The notes: generated by a model not told the origin, from the letters alone. DNA of 64,000 nucleotides from an uncultured Bacteroidota bacterium (GCA_903831575.1 CAIKYB010000037.1:62001-126000); one strand, 5' to 3'; positions 19,062 to 29,547 are shown, counted from the first letter of the stretch. Numbers and translations are program-made.

Positions 19062-19136
19062 GGCGGAGAGAGGTACTCACACCGCATATACTATTTTACT
19101 GATTATCAATTAGTTGTCGTTGTTCATGACGCGTCA

Positions 19137-19155
19137 ACGTCACAAGTTGCAAAAT
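19137..19155 (+). repeat. Left attachment site repeat (attL core)
   Basis: Nineteen bases identical to 62333-62351 in the same orientation. The palindrome TGACGCGTCA (19127-19136) directly abuts it. TGACG and CGTCA half-sites 6 bp apart (19127-19131 and 19138-19142) look like core-binding sites of a tyrosine recombinase with a short crossover region between them. Confidence 0.85.
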
Positions 19156-19297
19156 GTTTTTTGGCAGGGCGACCGTTAATGCCAAAATCCCTTTTACAAC
19201 GGTTCAAATTTAGAAAGAATCCCGAACCTAAACAACAATTTTTTGATTTATTTTCATTTGTCAGATTCTGCAATTTAAATCTAATGGCAGTTAGAAA

Positions 19298-19329
19298 AAA
19301 TATACGAATTTATCCGTAAATATACGAAT
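19298..19329 (+). repeat. Two 12-bp direct repeats near the left end
   Basis: AAATATACGAAT occurs at 19298-19309 and again at 19318-19329, 20 bp apart, followed by a partial ATACGTAT. They lie in the 209-bp stretch between attL and the end of hipA, which contains no gene. Two helical turns of spacing would suit a DNA-binding protein, such as integrase arm-type or Xis sites; this is speculative. Confidence 0.45.
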
Positions 19330-19364
19330 GGAGATACGTATTTTTTTTAGCACCACCCCATTTG

Positions 19365-20657
19365 CTATAATAGCAAAAGTGTTTTAGAAATAGCTTCTTT
19401 CAAATCTTTTTTTACACCTGTTTGGGCTGCAAAATCATTCCATTTACTAACAGCGGCATGCACCTGTTCAATAATTGCATCCGCCTTTTTGATGTTCATT
19501 TTTTTTGCTACTTGTAGTAAATCATTTCGGGTAATGTCCATACGTTTACCATTAATACTTAATGAGTGTTGACTTACCCATGAACTTCCTGGGCGGTATG
19601 AATGGCATACGTCAAACGCTGGTGACAACTTCCATTGTCCAGTTTTATCCATGATAAATGAAAAATTCTTCGTGTGGTCATCGCAATTTCTTGCCATTAC
19701 ATTAAACACCATTCTACGGTACAGTTGTTCTGCATCAGTATAAGGCAATAACATACTTCGCATGGTTTCAAATAGCTGCTCGTAGCTAAATAAAGTAATC
19801 TCATTGAAGTCATTGTGTGCAATAGCGCAAAAACTTTGAACATGTAATTTTCCTTTACCATGTTCTCTATCAAAACGCTTCGTCATAAAATGTGCTCTGT
19901 CATTTTCTTCCAGCAATCTACATTCAGTCATTTCAATTGCTGCTTCTTTTGCCATTAAGTAATATGCCATTTCAACTCGACCGTAACCTGATGAAGTACC
20001 TATTTGTTGATCGGTGACACCGTCAAATTTTAATAGCCAATGTGTAAACCCCTTTCGAGCATCTGCCTGACCTGAGCGAATCTCATTGGTATCGGGATTA
20101 AATGCAATTACAGCTTTTGCTCTAGCTCCACCTGCTGAAGTACCGATTTTTAAAATATCACTTAACGCTTTTGCTTCATCGCTAGAAAGGTTGGCGTTAA
20201 AATTTTGTTTGCCCAAAAGTATTTCCTGAGCAATATGAATCAAGCTATTTAATTCGATTTTAGTAGGCCCATTATTTGCTTTTGGCAACACAGGTTCAAA
20301 TTCTAATGCACCCATTCCTCTTTGGCCAATAAAGCAAAGCAGCTCAACTGGGTTCATGCTATCCGCAGGGCGACCATTGCTTGCTAACCAGGCATTAATT
20401 AAACTATTTCCGTATTTATCGGGTAATACATCGGCTAATAATCCAGGTAAGCCCTTGAATGTTGATGTTCCTCTTAATTCAGGAAAGGAAAACACCTGTT
20501 TATCTGCACCGAAAATCGGCATTTTTAACGGAGCTAAATCCCAATTATTAGCAAGAAAGGAAGTTTCATATTCAAACGAAGCCAAGCCATTGCTATCATC
20601 CCAAGCAATTGCCCCAACTCGTTTGTTCCAAATGTTAATGTATGCAGTTGTAATCAT
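19365..20657 (-). CDS. hipA: HipA-type toxin kinase
   Basis: About 430 residues, full length for HipA. Visible features: N-terminal domain with FKGLPGLLADVLPD, a GTSAGGARAKA segment (HipA Gly-Ser loop region), RFDREHGKGKLHVQSF, the catalytic-loop-like NVMARNCDDHTKN and metal-binding MDKTGQWKLSPAFD. HipA serine/threonine kinases phosphorylate a glutamyl-tRNA synthetase (HipA) or related target and block growth. I start at ATG 20657, which shares a TAATG junction with the hipB stop, rather than at a TTG two codons upstream. Likely stabilises the element after integration. Confidence 0.9.
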   Translation of the reverse strand: MITTAYINIWNKRVGAIAWDDSNGLASFEYETSFLANNWDLAPLKMPIFGADKQVFSFPELRGTSTFKGLPGLLADVLPDKYGNSLINAWLASNGRPADSMNPVELLCFIGQRGMGALEFEPVLPKANNGPTKIELNSLIHIAQEILLGKQNFNANLSSDEAKALSDILKIGTSAGGARAKAVIAFNPDTNEIRSGQADARKGFTHWLLKFDGVTDQQIGTSSGYGRVEMAYYLMAKEAAIEMTECRLLEENDRAHFMTKRFDREHGKGKLHVQSFCAIAHNDFNEITLFSYEQLFETMRSMLLPYTDAEQLYRRMVFNVMARNCDDHTKNFSFIMDKTGQWKLSPAFDVCHSYRPGSSWVSQHSLSINGKRMDITRNDLLQVAKKMNIKKADAIIEQVHAAVSKWNDFAAQTGVKKDLKEAISKTLLLL

Positions 20658-21010
20658 TACCAATCACTTTTAGGTTTTTTAACTTGAGTTTGTTTTGTGG
20701 CACTTGCCCTCTGACGCTTATTCTGTTCCAATTTTGCAAGCTGTAAAGGGCTTAGTTGTTGTTGCTTTATCTCAAAATGCTGCAACAATTCAAGTTGCTC
20801 CAACGCTCTTAATATCTGTAAAAATGAAAGCATTGTGCCACCACCTCCGTTTTCGATTTGAACCATTGTAGAACGGTTGATTCCAGCCGCAGTAGCAACT
20901 TGCTGCTGTGTTTTGTTCTGCTGTAACCTAGTTTGTTGAATAAACTTACCCAACAATTCCAGCAATGCAGGGTCGCTCATTGCGTGCCAATATTTGATTC
21001 CTTTTTCCAT
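20657..21010 (-). CDS. hipB: HipB-type antitoxin, XRE helix-turn-helix
   Basis: A 117-residue protein with a Cro/XRE HTH at about residues 15-70 (TQQQVATAAGINRSTMVQIE) and a Lys/Gln-rich basic tail. It is directly upstream of and coupled to hipA, the normal antitoxin-toxin order. It should neutralise HipA and repress the operon by binding the inverted repeats just upstream of its start. Confidence 0.88.
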   Translation of the reverse strand: MEKGIKYWHAMSDPALLELLGKFIQQTRLQQNKTQQQVATAAGINRSTMVQIENGGGGTMLSFLQILRALEQLELLQHFEIKQQQLSPLQLAKLEQNKRQRASATKQTQVKKPKSDW

Positions 21011-21045
21011 CGTTCAGCGTATTATTAATGTATAATGTTGAGTTA

Positions 21046-21079
21046 TGCCAACATGTAAACAAACATATTCATGTGGGCA
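21046..21079. promoter_or_regulatory. Probable HipB operator (inverted repeats upstream of hipBA)
   Basis: TGCCAACATG (21046-21055) and CATGTGGGCA (21070-21079) form a 10-bp inverted repeat with one mismatch and a 14-bp spacer. An overlapping pair ATGTTG/CAACAT (21035-21040 and 21049-21054) adds a further half-site. The location, 36-70 bp upstream of hipB, fits autoregulation by the antitoxin. Confidence 0.55.
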
Positions 21080-21338
21080 TATTCCGCCACAAATATACAA
21101 ATTATTTATTAATGTTGGAAATTAGCAACAATAAAGTCAAAAATCTATTAGATAAGCAATTCTAGCAAGACTACTTTTGTAACATCAAACATATTATTCA
21201 AAAATTTATCAATTTTTCACTCCAGGCAATTCGATAAAAAAATACCCTCCCATTACAAAAAATATTTTCACTCTCTCATCCGCTGCAAAGCATTGATTTT
21301 ACTCGTTTTTTTAGGGCAATTTTTAAAATCATATCTCT

Positions 21339-21385
21339 AGGGCAATAGGGCAATTCATATATATATATGATTGCCCTATTGCCCT
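21339..21385. repeat. Perfect 16-bp-arm palindrome with AT core
   Basis: AGGGCAATAGGGCAAT (21339-21354) and its exact reverse complement (21370-21385) flank a 15-bp AT-only-type core (TCATATATATATATG). Each arm contains two tandem AGGGCAAT units, and another copy is present at 21313-21320. The 476-bp intergenic region between hipB and the RteC-like gene has no other gene. It could be a terminator, a regulator site or part of a replication origin; the iterated units next to a replication gene cluster favour a protein-binding or origin function. Confidence 0.7.
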
Positions 21386-21454
21386 GGGTGATTTTGGGCA
21401 GAAAACATATAACAAAATAAATTGTTGTTGACCCTATTTGACAATATAAAAAAA

Positions 21455-21462
21455 TACATTTG
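21455..21462 (+). promoter_or_regulatory. Bacteroidota -7 promoter box upstream of rteC-like gene
   Basis: TACATTTG matches the Bacteroidota -7 consensus TAnnTTTG exactly and lies 24 bp upstream of the ATG at 21487. TTG-containing -33 candidates exist at 21428-21430 and 21437-21440 but neither has ideal spacing. Confidence 0.5.
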
Positions 21463-21486
21463 TTTATTTAACGTAAAAAATTTTTA

Positions 21487-22327
21487 ATGAGAGAAACCCT
21501 GACACCAATTATTAATGAGCTGGCCTCACGCAAAGTGGAATGGTCGCCAAAGCAAAGAGTGAAAATAAATCTCTTTGAAGAAGAACTTGAACCAGGTATC
21601 CGTATCAATACCTTTGGCTCTATTAATCAATACAGGCTCTACCTGGCTAAAATTTACGATGAAGCCAAGGTTGACATTGAACTGCAAATTTCGCAGTCGA
21701 TAGCACCTGTAAATGCAATGGGATTGCTGGAAGAATATTTGATTCTTATAAAAGAAAATCAAATTACCTACCTGCCTGATAATTTTGACTTCATACTTTT
21801 TTCGGTCGAATTTAAAAGTGCACCCCAATTCAAAGACGCGGCAAATGATGCCATAAAAAAAACTTCAATATTTTGTAGAAGCACAAAAAGAGCTCCTTTC
21901 CAAGCTTGATTTGTTTATCCGTGCAAAGATTAGAATTGCCCGACAAAACAATCTACCAAGGGCTGATTTTACTAAGCATCTACAAGCTGAAATCAACCAA
22001 ATCTTACCACAACAAACTTCTTTATTTGTTGAACAAAACAGACCAATTCCAAAACTGCACTGGAACAATTCTGACACTGCTTTGCTCGAATTAATGATTG
22101 CTTTACAACGTTCAGGAGCCATAGTTGCTGAAGAAGGAAAGCTAAGTCAACGACAAATATTGCAGATTGCCGAATGGCTGTTTAACCGACCCATTAAAGC
22201 CCCTAGCACCAAACTTAATCAAGCCCGAGAACGCAAAAAAGACAATGCCGTTTTTCTTGAAAACCTAAAAGGACATTTTCAAGCCTATTCTCAAGAGCTG
22301 GATGAAAAACAACGGAAACGTAGATAA
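21487..22327 (+). pseudogene. rteC: RteC-like regulator, split by a frameshift at an A8 tract
   Basis: Two consecutive frames together encode one RteC-family protein of about 280 residues. The first frame (21487-21909) carries the N-terminal half and ends 16 codons after an A8 run (21855-21862). Removing one A (or shifting +1) joins it to a frame that continues with YFVEAQKELLSKLDLFI and the RteC-like C-terminus (LHWNNSDTALLELMIAL, then AEWLFNRPI) to the stop at 22325-22327. RteC in CTnDOT activates the excision operon. Either the gene is inactivated by a homopolymer mutation or sequencing error, or it is expressed by transcriptional slippage on A8. A following HTH gene fits the RteC-to-Xis regulatory order. 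Confidence 0.75.
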
Positions 22328-22337
22328 TATTTATTTC

Positions 22338-22361
22338 ACTTAGGTTAAGCTTAACCTAAGT
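22338..22361. promoter_or_regulatory. 24-bp perfect palindrome between rteC-like and HTH genes
   Basis: ACTTAGGTTAAG followed immediately by its reverse complement, 11 bp after the rteC-like stop and followed by a T-rich stretch. It could be a terminator for the upstream gene. Equally, it could be an operator for the RteC-like protein in front of the xis-like gene, because RteC of CTnDOT binds inverted half-sites at the excision promoter. Confidence 0.6.
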
Positions 22362-22414
22362 CTTTTCCATTTTTTGGCTGATTATTCTTGCACTCGAATT
22401 TAAAAAATGTTTGC

Positions 22415-22714
22415 ATGGAAACAATCACACTATCCAGCGATGTGTATCAACAACTCATCGTTACACTAAGAGAGCTGCAAGATAAAGTAGCGGAACTAAG
22501 CGACCGAAAGAAATTTCTCGCTAAAGAATATGTTGACAGTTGGGAAGCCTGTCGAATTTTAAAAATAAGTCGAAGAACGCTCGAGCGACATCGAGACGAT
22601 CACAAAATCCCTTGTTTCAAAATGAAACGAAGGGTGTTCTACCGACTTATGGATTTGGAGCATTACTTGTTCCAACAAACCGACCAATTTAAAATCGATT
22701 TACTTCATCAATAA
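22415..22714 (+). CDS. Helix-turn-helix DNA-binding protein (excisionase/HTH_17-like)
   Basis: A 99-residue protein. The C-terminal half (VDSWEACRILKISRRTLERH…KMKRRVFYRLMDLEHYL pattern) is a MerR-like winged HTH as in Bacteroidota HTH_17 and Xis2-type excisionase proteins. I start at ATG 22415 rather than a TTG at 22388. Fourteen base pairs separate it from the primase-helicase. In CTnDOT-like elements proteins of this type bend DNA for excision or regulate it; here that role is inferred from sequence and from its place after an RteC-like gene. Confidence 0.7.
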   Translation: METITLSSDVYQQLIVTLRELQDKVAELSDRKKFLAKEYVDSWEACRILKISRRTLERHRDDHKIPCFKMKRRVFYRLMDLEHYLFQQTDQFKIDLLHQ

Positions 22715-22728
22715 ACCCATTTCTCAAC

Positions 22729-24801
22729 ATGTCATTAACGAAAGAAAACATACTTAAAGAAACAACAGCAGGCCTAGATATTTTTAAATATTTTATCAGA
22801 GGCAAATGGAGAGTTGGAAAGCCTTTCCTGAATCCGTTTTACAACGACACCAAGGCATCATGCTATGTGTATTTTGATAACGGTACTAAAACGTACAAGG
22901 TTAAAGATTTTGGCAATGCCGACTTTGCAGGAGATTGTTTTTACTTCGTTGGAAAAATATTCAACAAAGATTGCAGCAACCGTGAAGATTTTATCGACAT
23001 CCTAGAAATCATTGACCGTGAATTACACCTGGATTTACAAGACCGTAACGACCGCATTCGGGAATTAAAAAAAGACCTGGGCAATAAAATTAAATATGCC
23101 AGCGAGCTAGAACCAGCTATTCCAGCAGAGCACGTGGCTACTACTTTTATACCCCCTATTACTCAACCCATGACCGATGCTGAATTGCAGTTTTGGCAAA
23201 GCTATGGCATTGATAAAAATGTGTTGCAGCTATTCGGTGTAGTAAGTATTAATAGTTTTGAAGGAACCAATAAAGAAGGTAAATCATATAAGCTATTGTC
23301 AACTGAAACGGAACCTATTTTTGCTTATCCTGGAAAACGATTTATAAAACTGTACCGACCAAAATCGAATTACCGTTTTTTGTATGCTGGTGAAATGGTT
23401 GACGGTTATGTTTTTGGATTGGAACAACTGCCTACACGAGGCGATATTTTATTTATTACTGGTGGTGAGAAAGATGTAATGAGCCTTGCTGCACGTGGCT
23501 TTAATGCGATATGCTTCAACAGTGAAACAGCTACTATTCCTAAAAATATCATTCGCAGATTGAGCTTTCGTTTTAAGCATATTACACTTCTATACGACTG
23601 TGATAAAACTGGTAAAGAAGCCTCTGAAAAACACAGTAAGACACTAAAAGATTGCGATGTGAAATGCCTCATGCTTCCACTTAAAGGAACCAAAACAGAA
23701 AAGGATATTTCTGATTTTTTTAAGCTTGGATATACCAAAGAACAATTGATGAAATTGTTCTGCAACATGCTTGATAAAATTTATGAAGAAACCATGGCAA
23801 TATTAAAATCTTGCGAAATTGATTTTAATAATCCACCGAAAAAGCCCGAGCCACTTATTACTATAAATGAAGTAACCATAGGCTCTCCAGGAAATTTGCT
23901 TTGCATTACAGGTAGTGAAGGCAGCGGAAAAACAAACTACCTGGGCGGTTTAATATCAGGCGTGATTCGTAAAGACGGTGATGTGATTGATACCTTGGGA
24001 ACAGAAATAAAAAACAACACAACTGGCAATGCCGTGTTGGTGTATGATACCGAACAATCCGAAGACCAGCTCTTTAAAAACCTCACGTTTATTTTGAAAC
24101 GAGCCAATTTAGATTTTCCGCCTACCTGGTTTAAAGCCTATTGCCTAGTTGGTATGTCACGTAAGGAACGGATGCAAGTTATTTTTCAAAGCATGGATCG
24201 GTTTTATTACGAATATAGTGGAATCCACATGGTAGTGATTGACGGTATTGCTGACTTAATTGCTGGCGTAAACGATGAAACACAATCGGTGGAATTGGTG
24301 GAAGAACTTTTTAGACTGGCAGGTATTTACAAAACCTGTATTGTAAGTGTTTTGCACCTTAGCCCAAGTGGTATGAAACTAAGAGGACATTTGGGTTCAG
24401 AGATACAACGTAAAGCTGCTGGCATACTTTCTATTGAAAAGGAAGACAACACCAATACCAGCGTAGTAAAAGCATTAAAAGTAAGAGACGGTAGTCCACT
24501 TGATGTGCCGTTAATACAATTTGGCTGGAATAAAGAATTAAACCGACATGTTTTTTTAGGTGAAAAAAGTAAAGCCGATAGCGAAGCTCGAAAAATGGAA
24601 GACCTGGCAAGTACCGCACGTGATATTTTTAGCTCCAAACAATCTTACAGCTACCAGGATTTGATAAAAGCCATCATGGATTTGTTGTATGTAAAGGAAC
24701 GCATGGCTAAGAACTATATTAAATACATGAAAGACCTTAACATCATTGAAAAAGGAGCTGGAACTCACGGTGAATTTACCCTAGTACAGCTTCCTTTCTA
24801 A
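22729..24801 (+). CDS. Toprim primase fused to RecA-fold helicase/ATPase
   Basis: A 690-residue replication protein. Residues about 1-100 resemble the DnaG-type zinc-ribbon region (NPFYNDTKASCYVY parallels the C-P-F-H…P-S-F motif but lacks the cysteine pairs). Residues 240-330 form a Toprim domain (FITGGEKDV; LLYDCDKTG). The C-terminal half is a RepA/DnaB-type ATPase with Walker A ITGSEGSGKT (about 393-402) and Walker B MVVIDGIADL. Such bifunctional primase-helicases support replication of Bacteroidota mobilizable elements and plasmids. It probably replicates the excised circle, perhaps starting at the palindromic region upstream. Confidence 0.8.
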   Translation: MSLTKENILKETTAGLDIFKYFIRGKWRVGKPFLNPFYNDTKASCYVYFDNGTKTYKVKDFGNADFAGDCFYFVGKIFNKDCSNREDFIDILEIIDRELHLDLQDRNDRIRELKKDLGNKIKYASELEPAIPAEHVATTFIPPITQPMTDAELQFWQSYGIDKNVLQLFGVVSINSFEGTNKEGKSYKLLSTETEPIFAYPGKRFIKLYRPKSNYRFLYAGEMVDGYVFGLEQLPTRGDILFITGGEKDVMSLAARGFNAICFNSETATIPKNIIRRLSFRFKHITLLYDCDKTGKEASEKHSKTLKDCDVKCLMLPLKGTKTEKDISDFFKLGYTKEQLMKLFCNMLDKIYEETMAILKSCEIDFNNPPKKPEPLITINEVTIGSPGNLLCITGSEGSGKTNYLGGLISGVIRKDGDVIDTLGTEIKNNTTGNAVLVYDTEQSEDQLFKNLTFILKRANLDFPPTWFKAYCLVGMSRKERMQVIFQSMDRFYYEYSGIHMVVIDGIADLIAGVNDETQSVELVEELFRLAGIYKTCIVSVLHLSPSGMKLRGHLGSEIQRKAAGILSIEKEDNTNTSVVKALKVRDGSPLDVPLIQFGWNKELNRHVFLGEKSKADSEARKMEDLASTARDIFSSKQSYSYQDLIKAIMDLLYVKERMAKNYIKYMKDLNIIEKGAGTHGEFTLVQLPF

Positions 24802-24858
24802 CAATATTTCTGTGGTTCTCCACGAAATTGCCAGTTTCGTCCCCCCGTTTTCTGGTAA

Positions 24859-24892
24859 AAGTCCTGCGGTTTTCCGTGGGACTTTATTTTTT
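24859..24892 (+). terminator. Rho-independent terminator after primase-helicase
   Basis: Stem AAGTCCTGCGG / CCGTGGGACTT with a TTTT loop (one mismatch pair region), followed by TTTATTTTTT. It is about 60 bp after the primase stop and separates the replication module from the defence operon. Confidence 0.75.
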
Positions 24893-24979
24893 ACCACGGT
24901 ATTACTTGATTTTTCTTAGTTTGACCTTAAATGACAGAAATTTTTTATTTATAGTTAAGGAGTAACAATAATATTTCCT

Positions 24980-24987
24980 TACTTTTG
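24980..24987 (+). promoter_or_regulatory. Bacteroidota -7 box of the defence operon
   Basis: TACTTTTG matches TAnnTTTG and is 28 bp upstream of the XRE gene start at 25016. No clear -33 TTTG at the right distance was found, so it may need an activator or relax under control of the XRE protein. Confidence 0.45.
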
Positions 24988-25015
24988 ACACGTTTGTCTA
25001 AATTAGAATATAATA

Positions 25016-25321
25016 ATGATAAAAGTAATGGAAAAGCCGATTGAGTTTGGAACGTATATTCATGGTTTGCGTAAAGAGAAAAAGTATTCATTAAAAATTG
25101 TTGCAGATAAATTAGGGATTGATATTTCGCTGCTTAGCAAGATTGAAAATGGAGAGAGGCAACTACAATCTCACATGCTTTATGGCTTATCAGAACTGTT
25201 TGATTTAGATTATAAAGAAATGCAAATACAATTATTGAATCAAAAAATTGATGAGCATTTTGGTAATGAGCCGTTTTACAATGAAGCAATTTTAGAAATC
25301 GTAAAAAAGAAAAAGATTTAA
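25016..25321 (+). CDS. XRE-family transcriptional regulator of the BREX-like operon
   Basis: A 101-residue Cro/CI-type HTH protein: [17 protein letters not shown]…[16 protein letters not shown] pattern in residues 10-50, with a short C-terminal tail. It directly precedes the large ATPase gene (2 bp gap) and is the first gene of the operon, the usual place for a defence-island repressor. An alternative ATG four codons downstream is possible. Confidence 0.8.
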   Translation: MIKVMEKPIEFGTYIHGLRKEKKYSLKIVADKLGIDISLLSKIENGERQLQSHMLYGLSELFDLDYKEMQIQLLNQKIDEHFGNEPFYNEAILEIVKKKKI

Positions 25322-25323
25322 TC

Positions 25324-28300
25324 ATGGAAAATAAAAACAATCATATTGACACTTATTTAGGTTTGTCTAACAGCTTACGATTTAAGCTTTGGGCAATTGT
25401 CGGAGAAGATTTGCATAAAAAAAATGCTGTAATTCAATATTTACAAAAAAAGGATTACACTCTTGTAAATGTTGGTGAAGAACTAAGTAGTCTATATAAA
25501 GATTTAGATGCTAACGAAGAGCCATCACATGATATTGGGCAAAAAATTAAAGATTGGTTTTTATCAAAACCTGACAAATTAATACTTACTAATGCGAGCA
25601 TTTTATATCATAATGCATTTACAAAAATATCGCCAGTTGGAGCGTTCAAATATAATTCACGAAATAAAAGTAGTATCATATTTTTAGAAGATGAAAAAAT
25701 AATTAGCAATCGTATTTCATACGGTCAGGCAGGTTCTGAAGAGTATTATGATAAGGATATTAACGACATTCTAATTACCAAAATAAATGATATAGAAGAA
25801 AACTATATAAGCCTTGCCGCTGAAGATGCAGTTGAATATAAACCTGGCGATAAATTACCTGATGATGCTATTGGTAATTTATTTAACTACACAGTAATTA
25901 AAGATGTTGTAGATATTGATACTGATTTAAAACAAGAAGATTTACAAAAAGAATTAATATCGAGTTATATTATCTCAGAAGGACTTGAACAACAGATAAT
26001 AGACTTTTTTGATAACTTAGATAAGCCTAATCACAAGGCTGTAAAGATTATTGGTAACTATGGTAGTGGTAAATCTCATTTAATAGCATTCTTGGTAAGC
26101 ATCATCAATAATGAAAGCTATCGTTCTCTAATAAAAAATGTAAAGGTTAGAAAAGCTGCTGAAAAAATATCTCGTAAGTTTTTCACAGTCCAATTTGAAT
26201 TACAGCCCGTGGATGTCGACTTGTCTTTTTTCTTTTTCAAGGAATTAGAAAAACAAATAAAGTCAACTTATGGAATAGAAATACCAAAGTTGACAAAAGA
26301 AACAATTAATTTCAAAGACCATTTAGCTGAAATAATTGAAATACTTAAAGCTAATGACCCTTCAAAAGGATTGATGGTAATAGTGGATGAAGTATCTGAT
26401 TTCTTACAAGCAAAGCAATCCTTTCAGATAAAAAGAGATTTTCAATTCCTAAGAGTTGTTGCTCAGGTTTGCCAAGATCAGGATATGCTTTTGGCTATTT
26501 CTATGCAGGAGGATATTTATTCAAGCCCCAAGCTTAGTGATATTGCTGGTGACGAAGCACGCATAAGCGAAAGATTTCAAAATATAATTATTCGCAGAGA
26601 AGCTGTAAAACAAGTTATAGCTCAACGTATTGTTTCTAAAACCAAGCAACAGCAAATAGAAATTGAAAAAAAATTAAAACCATTCATAGACAAAATTGAA
26701 GATGTTGCTAACAAGCAAGATGAATACATTGAATTATTTCCATTTACTCCAAGTTTACTAAACCTATTTCATGAATTACCTTATTTTGAGAAAAGAGGAA
26801 TTATTCAGTTCGCACAAAATGATTTAAAATATGTTATTGCAAAACCGTTCCCTTACTTTTTTACATTTGACCGTATCTATGATATTTTAGCTAATAACCC
26901 CAATAATCGTAATCTTGAAGGGGTCTACGATTTGGTTAAAATAGTGAGTATCGTAAATCAAAAAATTGCTGCCAACCTCGACAAAAAGTTACAAAGTGAT
27001 GCATATAAATTAGTAAAAGGCTTAGCAGTTTATTCACTTTGGAGCAAAGGTCAAAATGGAGCAACGGCAAAGGAATTGGCTGAACAACTTTTAATTATTC
27101 CTCAAAATAATGCCTTAGAAGCATTCATGCAAGTGGCTTTGATTATTAAGAAAATTAGAGAGGCGACTGATGGCTATTATATAAAAGTGGTTAAGGACGA
27201 TGCAACAGGCAACGACTATTTTAAATTTGACCCTGCTATAGATGGCAAAGATCCTGAAGAAAGAATTGATAACGAAATTATAGCAGTTGGAGGTGATGAA
27301 GACAAACAGGAATCAGTATTGTTTGACCAGATTAAAGAGATACTAGATTTAGACCATTATAAGAATACACCAAACTTATTTTCGGATGAATGTACTTGGT
27401 TATCTGTAAAGTCATTCAGAAAAGGGTTAATTGTATTCCAACGTAAAGAACAAGAGATAGAAAGTATCGATAAGGCAGATTATGTTATCAATCTTATTTC
27501 TCCATTCAGCAAAAAAGAGCCAAAGAAATACAGCGAAAATCAACTGAATATTAAAATCAAAGTTGGTAGTCAGGAAAGTATAGAAGTAATTAAACGAATC
27601 GTTGCTATAAAATCCTTAGTTAGTAAAAATATTTTGGTGTCGGCAATGAACAAGAAATTAACTGATACTATTGAAGGATATAGAAATCCAGCAGGCGTTG
27701 TTGTGCCAGGTATTAAGTACCGTATTGCAATGTGGGTCATGAATTTATCAGAAGCCCAGCTGAATGAAGATACAATTTCAATTAAATCGCAATTAGGGAA
27801 AGACATTAATAACCTTTCTGAAATCGTTTCAGAATTAAAAAAGAAAGTATTTGATAAATGCTTTAATGATGAATTTCCTGAGCATCCTAAATATTCGGAA
27901 ATTCTATCCTCAAACAACATTACCAATACTATTACTACAATTAGTGATGAAGTTACTAATGGAAATTTTAGGTCTTTATCACAAAGAAGTAAAAATTTTT
28001 TAAACACTTTAAGTCTTTTAAATGCGAATGGCGATCCTGATGTAGCTGCTAATAAAATTGCTCAAATTATTCTTACAACTATAAATGCTAAAGCTGGTAA
28101 AGTAGTAGATATTGAAAAAGAAATTGACATTCCACTAGCAAAAATCCCTTATGGTTTAGAGCCAGAAATAGTTCATTTCTTTTTAATAATACTTACCACT
28201 TTAGGTAAGATTGCTTTGAAGGGAAAAGGCGGTGATGAAATAGATGTTTCAAACATAAAAGATAAGTTCAAAAGTATTTCTCAATTTGAAAATATTGTTT

Positions 28301-29547
28301 ATGCAATCAAGAAAGATGATTTATCTTATGATTTTGCAAACAATTTGCTCAATGCACTTGGTTTAAATGGCGCGAAAATGCTTCGGGAAAATACTCGGAA
28401 CGAGAGTTTCCTTGAATATAAAAATAAAATCAAGGATGTTATTGATGACATAAGAACTATAAATAATCAGATAAACAAAACTGAGGCTAAGGCAGAACTT
28501 TATGTTAATATTGACAGTATTAAAAAAGAGGCTGTTAAAATTACAAGTATTGATTGGGCGCAACTAGATATTAATAATCATGCAAGGTTTAATACTATAG
28601 AAAGTTTTAGTGTAAAGCTTACCGATATTGCTGAAATACTAAATACTATCGAGAATTTAAAAACTACTCTTTCTGAATACAACGAAAAAACCCACAATGG
28701 TATTCGTTATATGAAAGATGCATTGGATATTATTGAATCAAATCAAATTTACCTAAGTGATGCTCAAGTAGAAGTAAAGCTTAAACAATTTTGTAATGAC
28801 ACAATTAATGTTGTCAAAAATTTTGAGAAATACCTTCAGTTAAAGGAGAGATTTCCGCTTGCAGGTAAGATTGAAGCCTTTAAGAAAATGTATATTAATG
28901 AATTTTATTATCCTGCTTTACAAAACACCATCGGAAATAAGGTTGATTGGAAACCATTTGAAAATTTTACTAGAAATCCAATATTTGAAAGAATTGGCAT
29001 TTTAGCAAATGCAAATTGTAACGTAAAACAGAAAATTGATGGTAAAATTACATTGTGGTCAGGTATTCTGTCAATGAGGTCAAAATCATTGGATGTAGAT
29101 AGTTTGAATGATATTCCATTTGATACCCAAACTAATTTTATGAAGGTGGAAAGGAATTATTCAATTATTGAATCAGAAGGAAAAAATATTGAATTCACAT
29201 TAAAAGCAATTTTTGAAGATTACTCATCAACAACTATTGCTGAGGTAAAGAAAAAAGCTGATCAATTGGCAATTGTAAAAATACCTTCAGAACAAAAAAC
29301 TGCAATTGAAGTAATTATCAAAACTGGAAAATTACCAGATACAATTAACCAACAATTAATTGATGCAATCAATAAATTGTTTGTTGATATAAAAATTATT
29401 CAACTGAAAAAGGAAGAAGTAATAAATGCCTTATTCAAAAAAGATGAATTAGTAACACTTACACAACTAAGTGAAGCCTTTTTTAATTTTAAAGAAAAAC
29501 TAGAAAAGGAAAATAAAGGACAAGAGGTTCGTTTTAAAATTGATTAA
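25324..29547 (+). CDS. Giant P-loop ATPase, BrxC/PglY-like (DUF6079-type)
   Basis: A 1407-residue protein. Walker A GNYGSGKS at residues 244-251 and Walker [12 protein letters not shown] at about 350-360 are followed by a long helical region with no other recognisable enzymatic motif. This N-terminal ATPase plus very long C-terminus is the layout of BrxC/PglY ATPases, essential in BREX/Pgl systems, and of DUF6079 proteins. Its neighbours are a DNA methyltransferase and a PglZ protein, so it is probably the motor/scaffold of the complex. Family naming rests on architecture and neighbours, not on a search. Confidence 0.75.
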   Translation: MENKNNHIDTYLGLSNSLRFKLWAIVGEDLHKKNAVIQYLQKKDYTLVNVGEELSSLYKDLDANEEPSHDIGQKIKDWFLSKPDKLILTNASILYHNAFTKISPVGAFKYNSRNKSSIIFLEDEKIISNRISYGQAGSEEYYDKDINDILITKINDIEENYISLAAEDAVEYKPGDKLPDDAIGNLFNYTVIKDVVDIDTDLKQEDLQKELISSYIISEGLEQQIIDFFDNLDKPNHKAVKIIGNYGSGKSHLIAFLVSIINNESYRSLIKNVKVRKAAEKISRKFFTVQFELQPVDVDLSFFFFKELEKQIKSTYGIEIPKLTKETINFKDHLAEIIEILKANDPSKGLMVIVDEVSDFLQAKQSFQIKRDFQFLRVVAQVCQDQDMLLAISMQEDIYSSPKLSDIAGDEARISERFQNIIIRREAVKQVIAQRIVSKTKQQQIEIEKKLKPFIDKIEDVANKQDEYIELFPFTPSLLNLFHELPYFEKRGIIQFAQNDLKYVIAKPFPYFFTFDRIYDILANNPNNRNLEGVYDLVKIVSIVNQKIAANLDKKLQSDAYKLVKGLAVYSLWSKGQNGATAKELAEQLLIIPQNNALEAFMQVALIIKKIREATDGYYIKVVKDDATGNDYFKFDPAIDGKDPEERIDNEIIAVGGDEDKQESVLFDQIKEILDLDHYKNTPNLFSDECTWLSVKSFRKGLIVFQRKEQEIESIDKADYVINLISPFSKKEPKKYSENQLNIKIKVGSQESIEVIKRIVAIKSLVSKNILVSAMNKKLTDTIEGYRNPAGVVVPGIKYRIAMWVMNLSEAQLNEDTISIKSQLGKDINNLSEIVSELKKKVFDKCFNDEFPEHPKYSEILSSNNITNTITTISDEVTNGNFRSLSQRSKNFLNTLSLLNANGDPDVAANKIAQIILTTINAKAGKVVDIEKEIDIPLAKIPYGLEPEIVHFFLIILTTLGKIALKGKGGDEIDVSNIKDKFKSISQFENIVYAIKKDDLSYDFANNLLNALGLNGAKMLRENTRNESFLEYKNKIKDVIDDIRTINNQINKTEAKAELYVNIDSIKKEAVKITSIDWAQLDINNHARFNTIESFSVKLTDIAEILNTIENLKTTLSEYNEKTHNGIRYMKDALDIIESNQIYLSDAQVEVKLKQFCNDTINVVKNFEKYLQLKERFPLAGKIEAFKKMYINEFYYPALQNTIGNKVDWKPFENFTRNPIFERIGILANANCNVKQKIDGKITLWSGILSMRSKSLDVDSLNDIPFDTQTNFMKVERNYSIIESEGKNIEFTLKAIFEDYSSTTIAEVKKKADQLAIVKIPSEQKTAIEVIIKTGKLPDTINQQLIDAINKLFVDIKIIQLKKEEVINALFKKDELVTLTQLSEAFFNFKEKLEKENKGQEVRFKID

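Noticed and set aside
19056-19319. Plus-strand reading frame of 87 codons across the left boundary
   Set aside because: It starts inside the terminator hairpin and crosses attL; no domain, no ribosome-binding site, and it would only exist in the integrated state.
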